Source of the DNA: Desulfocapsa sp.
GTDB lineage: Bacteria; Desulfobacterota; Desulfobulbia; Desulfobulbales; Desulfocapsaceae
Assembly (NCBI GenBank): GCA_030635405.1
Contig: DAOVZA010000119.1
Span: forward strand, 1-6,669
DNA length: 6,669 bases
Direction: 5' to 3'
A program made the translations under genes and the position numbers. Below are positions 1 to 5,461 of this stretch, piece after piece (position 1 is the first letter of the stretch; each line of letters begins with the position of its first letter). Under the pieces are notes generated by a model, which saw only the letters and a program-made list of their open reading frames with translations, searched no databases and had not been told where the DNA came from.

Positions 1-702
1 ATCATCATTGGCATCAGTTTCAGTGTCATGTAGTGCAAAAGAATCGTGGTTACGATAAGTGAGATAGACACGTGCGTGTGTTGAATCTCCTATTGCTGCA
101 CCATAACGTAAACCTCCAGATGCCCGTTCTTCATCTCCTGCCGATATCCGAATTAGCCCACCTGCTGTATCACTTGCATTTTTTGTAATTATGTTGATGA
201 TACCATTAACAGCGTTTGCCCCCCAGATTGTGCCACCCGGCCCACGAATCACTTCAATTCTATCAATATCTTCAAGCAGTGTGTCTTGCATATCCCAATA
301 CACACCAGAAAAAGAGGGAGAATAAAGCGTTCGACCATCCATGAGTACCAGAAGTTTATTAGCTGTCTGACCGTTAAACCCCCTTGAAGTAATGGCCCAC
401 TTCTCTGCACTTATACGCGCCACCTGTAAGCCTGGAGCCATACGAAGAGCCTCGGGAATAGAGGTCACACCTGAGCGATGAATATCGTCCTGAGTAATAA
501 CAAATATTGCGGCTGCTGCATCAGAGAGGCTTTGTTCTTTTTTAGACACTGAAGTGATGGTTATCTGCATCAACTGTGAAATATCTAAATCCAGATACTC
601 GTTATCAGTGCCCGCCAAAGCATGGACTGGTGCAACAACACCACTTAAATATAAGCTCAGCCCCAACAGAGGCACAGTATATTTTTTAGCGGTACTTTTC
701 AT
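1..702 (-). CDS. TonB-dependent outer-membrane receptor (T1), N-terminal part, cut by the left edge
   Basis: The reading frame is open from an ATG at 702-700 to the first base, giving 234 codons; the barrel lies outside the window. Residues 1-30 look like a Sec signal peptide: KK residues, a hydrophobic stretch and an A-x-A type site near VHALA. A short linker follows, then DLDISQLMQITITSVSKK (38-55), the likely TonB-box region, then the plug domain from about residue 58. Plug hallmarks are FVITQDDIHRSG, SIPEALRMAPGLQVAR, DGRTLYSPSFSGVYWD, DIDRIEVIRGPGGTIWGANA and NGIINIITK. Nothing resembling an STN signalling domain precedes the plug, so it is not a FecA-type transducer. The protein aligns ungapped with the N-terminus of the receptor at 763-2793. 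Its start is chosen from the signal peptide and that alignment; GGA at 711-709 is a weak ribosome-binding site. The family imports ferric chelates, cobalamin, haem, other metals or glycans using TonB energy; the ligand here cannot be read from the sequence. Confidence 0.93.
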   Translation of the reverse strand, partial: MKSTAKKYTVPLLGLSLYLSGVVAPVHALAGTDNEYLDLDISQLMQITITSVSKKEQSLSDAAAAIFVITQDDIHRSGVTSIPEALRMAPGLQVARISAEKWAITSRGFNGQTANKLLVLMDGRTLYSPSFSGVYWDMQDTLLEDIDRIEVIRGPGGTIWGANAVNGIINIITKNASDTAGGLIRISAGDEERASGGLRYGAAIGDSTHARVYLTYRNHDSFALHDTETDANDD

Positions 703-708
703 TTGTTA

Positions 709-711
709 TCC
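709..711 (-). promoter_or_regulatory. Weak ribosome-binding site of T1
   Basis: GGA lies 6 nt before the ATG at 702-700. It is a minimal Shine-Dalgarno match, much poorer than that of the paralogous receptor upstream. Another ATG at 713-711 is out of frame and meets a stop after four codons, so it does not compete as a start. Confidence 0.4.
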
Positions 712-732
712 ATTTCTGCTAAAAACAATCTG

Positions 733-741
733 GTCATTGGT
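733..741 (-). repeat. Copy of a 9-nt leader motif (ACCAATGAC) upstream of T1
   Basis: On the minus strand this reads ACCAATGAC and ends 30 nt before the T1 start codon. The same nine bases occur at 2829-2837, 35 nt before the start of the paralogous receptor T2. Its first three bases also overlap the 3' arm of a small inverted repeat (GGTGTT/AATACC, positions 752-739). It could be an operator, an RNA element, or a remnant of the gene duplication. Confidence 0.4.
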
Positions 742-762
742 ATTTTAACACCCCACAATGTA

Positions 763-2793
763 CTAAAAATGATAGGTAATCTTGCCATAAACGCTACGTT
801 CAATTTCTGTTGTTGGCGAAGAGAACTCAGACACGTATTCCAAATGATTGGAATCGAGTAAATTCTGCCCCACCAGCATTAATTCGAGTCTTTCCATGGG
901 ACGCCAGGATACGTTGGCATCAAGAGTCAAATACTCATCAACAGTCCTATTCTCTCTTTCATCCAGAGCCTTATCCCCTTCTAGGGAATCTACGTAACGA
1001 ACCCACAAATTGAGTTGTAATTCCTTACTGATGTTGATCGCAGAATTCACAGAAAACTGGTGTTGTGGACTGGTTTCTTCAGTGCTTGCTTCTAAACCTT
1101 GGCTGAAACTGGTTTCTTCAACAGTGAGATCAAAATCTAAATAGGTATAGCCAAACTGAAGCTTAATCCAATTGACTGGTTGCCAGTCAGACACCAACTC
1201 CAGGCCATATGTTGAACCATGCATATTGTTTAAAAAATCGAGCTGAGTTCCAAATTGATAAGAACCAGGCTCTATTGTTTGCAAATTTTCGTAATCATTG
1301 TAAAAAATAGACACATCTAAAGAAACATTTGAAAGTGCCAGCCAACGATATCCCGCCTCATAGGCAATCAATTCTTCTGAACCATAACGATCACTACCGT
1401 TCAATGTGAGGTTCATGCTATCTGGTGGAATAGTTGGAATCACAGCCATGGTTATGCTTCCACTCTCCTCAAACTCAGATGGTGTTCGTACTGCTCTTGA
1501 AATAGCAGCCCAAACAGTCTGTTTATCAGTCACTTTCCACAGTAAACGACCACTGGGCTGCAACTCGTTACCCGTAAATTCGTTATGCTCCCACTTTACT
1601 CCCAGAGTTAACCAGAGACTATCAGTTGCCAGCATAATTTCATCCTGAACAAAACCACTGTATAGATTCTCAGAACGATCACCTGGTTCAACCGATACCT
1701 GAAAACTATTATCAAATTCAGCATCCACTGAACGATAGCCAATACCCATTACGATATTATTACGCGTGTTCAATTGATTCTGGTAATGAAGATCAAGATC
1801 AACAGTCCTGTGTGTCTGCTCCATAATTGCTTCATCACGATTTGTGTAATCGTAATAGGCTTGAATCGTCCAGGAACTTGTTTGTGAAATTTCTGTTTGC
1901 CAGCGCCCCAAAACGTTCCAGCCAGAGGTATCAAAAGAATCCTCTTTTTCTGTCAAATAGGGAGGATTTGCTATCCAGAAAGGGGACAGCAACTGATTTT
2001 CGTTATTTGAGTAAAGATCACCTTGCAGAGTCCAGGAATTTTTACCTCCCAGCTCACCGTCCACCCGAAAGCCCGTGCGAAGGCTATCCCAATCATCATT
2101 GGCATCTTTTCCTGTATCATAGACTTCATAGGAATTTTGCTTATGATATTTCACATACACTCGCCCATGGGTATCTTCTCCAATTGCTGCTCCATAACGA
2201 AGCCCGGTCATGATTTTGTCATGAGTACCACCACCGAGAGTGACAAGCCCTCCTTGAGTATCACTTGCCTTCTTAGTGATGATATTAACAACACCATTAA
2301 CAGCATTGGCACCCCATATCGTTGCTCCAGGACCACGGATCACTTCTATTCGATCAATATCATCCAACAAGGTATCTTGAGCATCCCAATACACTCCTGA
2401 AAATGCAGGAGAATAAACAGTTCGACCATCAATCATTACCAGTAATTTATTAGCAAAATTCCCTGCAAACCCACGAGAAGTTATCGCCCACTTGTTAGAA
2501 TCGACACGTGCTACTTGCAGACCTGGTGCCATACGCAATGCCTCTGGAATTGAGGTCACACCGGAACGATGAATATCATCCTGCGTAATAACAAACACAG
2601 CAGCAGCACTATCAGAAAGATTTTGTGGTTTCCTGGCAACCGAGGTGATAGTAATTTGCATCAGTTGTGCGATATCCATATCGAAGAAATCGTTACCGAC
2701 TTCCACTGTTGCCAGGCTTGAAACCGACAAACATGGGATGCCAAGAGAAATGGCTACTAAAGATACAATGGATTTACGATAACTTCGTTTCAT
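763..2793 (-). CDS. TonB-dependent outer-membrane receptor (T2), complete
   Basis: This is a complete 676-residue receptor, a normal length for the family. Residues 1-28 form a Sec signal peptide (MKRSYRK, hydrophobic core, cleavage likely after SSLA). The TonB-box region is DMDIAQLMQITITSVARK (38-55). The plug spans about 58-180, with FVITQDDIHRSG, SIPEALRMAPGLQVAR, DGRTVYSPAFSGVYWD, IEVIRGPGATIWGANAVNG and NIITK. The 22-strand barrel follows, with family blocks EHNEFTGNELQPSGRLLW (402-419), VWAAISRAVRTPSE (427-440), YEAGYRW (478-484) and LMLVGQNLLDSNHLEY (638-653). The last residue is Phe (KITYHF), the aromatic C-terminal signal used for BAM-dependent insertion. The start is fixed by AGGAG 5 nt upstream and by the signal peptide. 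It has no N-terminal STN domain, so classical FecA-type surface signalling is unlikely. It follows a 180-bp gap after the kinase and precedes its paralogue T1 by 60 bp. The substrate is unknown; loops such as 440-475 differ strongly from those of T3. Confidence 0.96.
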   Translation of the reverse strand: MKRSYRKSIVSLVAISLGIPCLSVSSLATVEVGNDFFDMDIAQLMQITITSVARKPQNLSDSAAAVFVITQDDIHRSGVTSIPEALRMAPGLQVARVDSNKWAITSRGFAGNFANKLLVMIDGRTVYSPAFSGVYWDAQDTLLDDIDRIEVIRGPGATIWGANAVNGVVNIITKKASDTQGGLVTLGGGTHDKIMTGLRYGAAIGEDTHGRVYVKYHKQNSYEVYDTGKDANDDWDSLRTGFRVDGELGGKNSWTLQGDLYSNNENQLLSPFWIANPPYLTEKEDSFDTSGWNVLGRWQTEISQTSSWTIQAYYDYTNRDEAIMEQTHRTVDLDLHYQNQLNTRNNIVMGIGYRSVDAEFDNSFQVSVEPGDRSENLYSGFVQDEIMLATDSLWLTLGVKWEHNEFTGNELQPSGRLLWKVTDKQTVWAAISRAVRTPSEFEESGSITMAVIPTIPPDSMNLTLNGSDRYGSEELIAYEAGYRWLALSNVSLDVSIFYNDYENLQTIEPGSYQFGTQLDFLNNMHGSTYGLELVSDWQPVNWIKLQFGYTYLDFDLTVEETSFSQGLEASTEETSPQHQFSVNSAINISKELQLNLWVRYVDSLEGDKALDERENRTVDEYLTLDANVSWRPMERLELMLVGQNLLDSNHLEYVSEFSSPTTEIERSVYGKITYHF

Positions 2794-2798
2794 GGTGG

Positions 2799-2803
2799 CT
2801 CCT
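2799..2803 (-). promoter_or_regulatory. Strong ribosome-binding site of T2
   Basis: AGGAG lies 5 nt before the ATG at 2793-2791 and is the best Shine-Dalgarno match in the window. It fixes the T2 start. The contrast with the weak sites before the YfiR and kinase genes suggests higher translation of the receptor. Confidence 0.75.
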
Positions 2804-2828
2804 ATCTGTCTTGCGAATATATAGTGGC

Positions 2829-2837
2829 GTCATTGGT
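2829..2837 (-). repeat. Copy of a 9-nt leader motif (ACCAATGAC) upstream of T2
   Basis: This is the second exact copy of the motif found before T1 at 733-741, here ending 35 nt before the T2 start codon. As in the other copy, its ACC overlaps the 3' arm of an inverted repeat, here GGTGA...TCACC. A TATATAT stretch follows it (about 2823-2817). If that were a -10 element, the motif would sit in the promoter spacer, but no convincing -35 box accompanies it. Confidence 0.4.
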
Positions 2838-2863
2838 GACCTGTTTTCCTACAAACTTTCACC
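2835..2863 (-). other. Inverted repeat, possible RNA hairpin in the T2 leader
   Basis: Read on the minus strand, GGTGA (2863-2859) pairs with TCACC (2839-2835). Inside it, GTTT (2856-2853) pairs with AAAC (2846-2843) around a 6-nt loop, with small internal loops AA and AGG between the stems. No T-run follows, so it is not a terminator. It could form in the mRNA leader about 41 nt before the start codon. The stems are short, so chance is a real alternative. Confidence 0.3.
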
Positions 2864-2973
2864 CTTATCACTTCCTCACGAGTACCACATTAATGTTATT
2901 TCAAATCCTCTAACAACATCAAGGAGAATTATTACTTCTTCTCTTTTTTTCTAACTCATTTTCACATATTTAT

Positions 2974-4884
2974 TTAATTTTCGTGAGGAACCCATTTCAG
3001 CAGAACACGCTCCAACTGCTGTTCATCAAATGGCTTTGCGATATAATCATCCATACCAACGGCCAGGCAACGTTCACGATCACCCTTCATAGCATGGGCA
3101 GTAAGAGCGACAATTGGAACATATTCCATTTCCTGCCCGGAACTTTTCTTCCTTATTTTTACTGTAGCCTCATACCCATCCATAACCGGCATTTGGCAAT
3201 CCATAAAAATGAGGTCATACTGCTTTTTTTCCACTGCTGAGACAGCCTCAAGTCCATTGCCTGCCAGTTCAACTTTACAGCCCATTTTTTCCAGAGTCCC
3301 CTGTGCGACAATTTGATTAGTAATATTGTCTTCAACTACAAGAACGAATGCATCAAATTTCTGGAAAAAAGTTTTCTCAGGAAGCAGACCGACAATCACG
3401 TCACTCGTGCTCCCCATACCCAACATTACAGTAAACCAAAAGACAGAGCCTTTTCCTTCCTCACTTTCGATTCCAATTGTTCCCCCCATCAGATGTACAA
3501 GACTGCGGCAAATTGCAAGACCAAGCCCAGTCCCACCAAATTTACGAGTGGTTGATTCATCAACCTGAGAGAAAGCAACAAAGATTTCTTTCTGCTTATT
3601 CTTATTAACTCCAATCCCTGAATCTTTGATTTCAAAGCGAAGATAAACGTCATCGTTATCTCTCTTTTCTTCAGAAATATACAATATCACTTCCCCATAA
3701 CTAGTGAATTTCAATGCATTACCCAGGAGATTCATAAATATCTGACGTAATCGTCCAGGATCTCCTTCTACATAAGCAGGTACATCAGTACTGACAACAC
3801 AGGCAAGATTGACATTTTTTTCCGAAGCATGTTTCGACAGAAGATCAACAGTTTCCTCAGCCATATGACGAATATTAAAGGAAATCAGTTCCAACTCAAG
3901 CTTACCAGCTTCAATTTTTGAAGAATCGAGAATATCATTAATTAAACCAAGAAGAGATTCTCCTGAAGTGCGTATTGTATGAACAAAATTTGTTTGTTTT
4001 TCATTAAGTGATGTGTGCAAAAGGAGTGATGCTATCCCCAGAACACCATTCATGGGCGTTCGTATCTCATGACTCATCTGAGCAAGAAATTGTGATTTAG
4101 CCAGGTTTGCATTTTCAGCTATCTCCTTTGCCACCAGTAATTGCTCATCACGTTGTTCAATCCCCTCAAGCATGGAATTGACTCCTTCAACCAATACCCC
4201 AATCTCATCTCTGGATGTTTTCTTTGCTCGTATCGAATAATTCTTTTCCTGATGTACTCGATCCATGGTATCTGCAAGTGCAAGAATCGGACGAGATACA
4301 ATTTTGTTCAGTACTGAAGAAAAGAAAAATGCCAATAGTAAGCTTGCCGTGAACATACCGATAACAGCATATAGAAGTCTCAGCAGAATCATCTGAAACT
4401 CATCCTGATTCGCCTGTAGCACGATCGCACCTATAACTTCCCCTGGCTCACCAATGGGAACAGAAAGGTCAATTGAAGCTTTTCGAAAATTATAGGACTC
4501 TTCCTCAAACAAGCTATAATTATGTTTCAGATGATCGCGAAGTCCCTTCCTGTCATTCTCAGTAACGGAGTCCAACTGGTATTGTGCGAAGATTTTGCCG
4601 TCTTGTGAATAAAGTATCGCCTGAAGTATATGTGGCCTGACGTTAAGGGAAGAAAGCACCTCATGAGCTGTTTCTGTATCCATAAATTCCAGGGGAGCTT
4701 TACAGTTAATCCCTATAACTTTAGCCAACCCGGAAAGCTCTTCAACCATTGATCGTCGCAGGGAAACAATATCTAACCCAACGAACAGTGCAGATGTTAC
4801 TAGAGACACAAGAAGGCAGCTGACAACAACGAGAGCTGACAGTTTCCTGGTAATAGAAAGATTAGACAATAGTGAATGACTCAT
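2974..4884 (-). CDS. Membrane hybrid sensor histidine kinase with YfiN-like (CHASE8-type) periplasmic domain and C-terminal receiver
   Basis: This is a complete inner-membrane protein of 636 residues. TM1 is about 15-37 and TM2 about 167-190. Between them lies a ~130-residue periplasmic sensor with LAKVIGINCKAPLEFMDTET (53-72) and LNVRPHILQAILYSQDGKIF (80-99), the pattern of the CHASE8 sensor found in YfiN-type diguanylate cyclases. HAMP covers ~190-245, with Pro199 and DEIG (226-229). HisKA has phosphoacceptor His272 in SHEIRTP. The ATPase has the N box (Asn385, Asn389), G1 DSGIG (421-425) and G2 GGTGLGLAI (450-458). The receiver (~513-632) has acidic pair Glu518/Asp519, phospho-acceptor Asp562, Thr595 and Lys617. 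All catalytic residues are intact, so a working kinase with an internal His-to-Asp step is expected. There is no HPt domain, so output needs a separate HPt protein or phosphatase control. It starts 20 bp after the YfiR-family gene, which suggests that protein is its periplasmic partner. The ribosome-binding site is weak. Confidence 0.95.
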   Translation of the reverse strand: MSHSLLSNLSITRKLSALVVVSCLLVSLVTSALFVGLDIVSLRRSMVEELSGLAKVIGINCKAPLEFMDTETAHEVLSSLNVRPHILQAILYSQDGKIFAQYQLDSVTENDRKGLRDHLKHNYSLFEEESYNFRKASIDLSVPIGEPGEVIGAIVLQANQDEFQMILLRLLYAVIGMFTASLLLAFFFSSVLNKIVSRPILALADTMDRVHQEKNYSIRAKKTSRDEIGVLVEGVNSMLEGIEQRDEQLLVAKEIAENANLAKSQFLAQMSHEIRTPMNGVLGIASLLLHTSLNEKQTNFVHTIRTSGESLLGLINDILDSSKIEAGKLELELISFNIRHMAEETVDLLSKHASEKNVNLACVVSTDVPAYVEGDPGRLRQIFMNLLGNALKFTSYGEVILYISEEKRDNDDVYLRFEIKDSGIGVNKNKQKEIFVAFSQVDESTTRKFGGTGLGLAICRSLVHLMGGTIGIESEEGKGSVFWFTVMLGMGSTSDVIVGLLPEKTFFQKFDAFVLVVEDNITNQIVAQGTLEKMGCKVELAGNGLEAVSAVEKKQYDLIFMDCQMPVMDGYEATVKIRKKSSGQEMEYVPIVALTAHAMKGDRERCLAVGMDDYIAKPFDEQQLERVLLKWVPHEN

Positions 4885-4904
4885 CTTTTCATATGCTCAA
4901 AGTA

Positions 4905-5450
4905 TTATTTAATTTCATGGGCAACTGAAAGAAGTTTCGAGCTGATTGTAAAACCTGCTCTCTGGTAATTTGTCCTGCTGATGTTAAATCGTATTTTTTT
5001 CCCCACCATAACAAAATTTATACTGCCAGATTGCTCTAAGAAGCCTGAAAAATTACCAACGAGAAGCACAGCCTTGCCTGAGCTGGCACGTCTGATTGTT
5101 TCCATATTTTTCTTTTCAGTGGAGGGAATAAACAGGATGTGGCTTTTGGTAACCGATGCAGCATTGCTAAATCGTCTAACTTCAATACTTCTCCCCTTTG
5201 CTTTAAAAGAACGTGCAATTTCATCCACACTGGAGCCAAAAGGATCCCGGCCAACAATCCCTATAATGATTGGTTCTTTAGAGCTGGAAAAGGTCTTTTC
5301 CGGCCATTTAACATAGGCACTGAACTTAACAAGAAAGGCAGCCTGGATTTCCATGGCATGGTCTGAGTAAATATCATTGGACGCAACCATGCCTTGAGTC
5401 GGTATAAAGATAAAAAACAGCAAAAGAAAATAAATCCTGAAACGTTTCAT
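4905..5450 (-). CDS. YfiR/DUF4154-family periplasmic protein
   Basis: This is a complete 181-residue protein with a Sec signal peptide (MKRFRIYF, a very hydrophobic core, cleavage probably after VAS at 24). The mature part shows the DUF4154 pattern: IQAAFLVKFSAYVKWPE (35-51), IIIGIVGRDPFG (61-72), RSIEVRRFS (87-95), SHILFIPSTE (103-112) and KKIRFNISRTNYQRAGFTIS (151-170), then SKLLSVA. In Pseudomonas aeruginosa YfiR is a periplasmic repressor that binds the sensor domain of the diguanylate cyclase YfiN. Here the following gene encodes a histidine kinase with a YfiN-like sensor, so the same contact with a different output is inferred. The protein contains no cysteine, so the disulfides described for P. 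aeruginosa YfiR cannot form. It starts 11 bp after the receptor stop at 5462 with no clear Shine-Dalgarno sequence, suggesting translational coupling. The first ATG is chosen because later Met residues would lose the signal peptide. Confidence 0.92.
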   Translation of the reverse strand: MKRFRIYFLLLFFIFIPTQGMVASNDIYSDHAMEIQAAFLVKFSAYVKWPEKTFSSSKEPIIIGIVGRDPFGSSVDEIARSFKAKGRSIEVRRFSNAASVTKSHILFIPSTEKKNMETIRRASSGKAVLLVGNFSGFLEQSGSINFVMVGKKIRFNISRTNYQRAGFTISSKLLSVAHEIK

Positions 5451-5461
5451 TGCTTTAAGGT

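Larger units (their letters stand above)
2794..2973 (-). promoter_or_regulatory. Intergenic region between the kinase and T2, probable leader or promoter
   Basis: This 180-bp gap is by far the widest in a cluster whose other gaps are 11, 20 and 60 bp. It holds the T2 ribosome-binding site, the 9-nt motif shared with the T1 leader and a small inverted repeat. Directly after the kinase stop the minus strand is purine- and A-rich, with no GC-rich hairpin plus T-run, so I see no intrinsic terminator for the upstream genes. No sigma-70 promoter stands out: TTGATG near 2920-2915 and the TATATAT near 2820 each lack a convincing partner. No known riboswitch was recognised. A promoter here is inferred from spacing. 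Confidence 0.4.

Noticed and set aside
721..739. Possible terminator between T2 and T1: CAAT-N6-ATTG followed by TTTTT on the minus strand
   Set aside because: The stem is only 4 bp and AT-rich, too weak for an intrinsic terminator, and it lies within 40 nt of the T1 start.
554..748. 64-residue plus-strand open frame over the T1 start
   Set aside because: It lies antisense to the T1 signal peptide and leader, has no recognisable domain, and is explained by the opposite-strand coding sequence.
1827..2400. Two overlapping plus-strand open frames of 128 and 125 residues inside T2
   Set aside because: Both lie wholly antisense to the T2 coding sequence, which has clear family motifs throughout; their composition looks like a reverse-frame shadow.
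2794..2850. Cobalamin or c-di-GMP riboswitch before T2, prompted by GCCACTAT and CAGGTCACC stretches
   Set aside because: The conserved cores of both riboswitch classes are missing, and the leader is too short for a full cobalamin aptamer arranged in the usual order.
2924..2947. GAGAA/TTCTC inverted repeat followed by a T-run on the plus strand
   Set aside because: The T-run has terminator polarity only for plus-strand transcription, and there is no plus-strand gene to terminate. The stem is 5 bp with a 10-nt loop.
2667..2954. 95-residue plus-strand open frame crossing the T2 start and the 180-bp gap
   Set aside because: Most of it mirrors the T2 N-terminus and leader. The protein shows no family pattern, and no convincing ribosome-binding site precedes it.
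2950..2973. CRP-like site (TGTGA half) just after the kinase stop
   Set aside because: Only one half-site is present. The expected TCACA at the right spacing is absent.
4119..4301. 60-residue minus-strand open frame inside the kinase
   Set aside because: It is in another frame of the HAMP-coding region of an intact kinase gene and shows no domain of its own.
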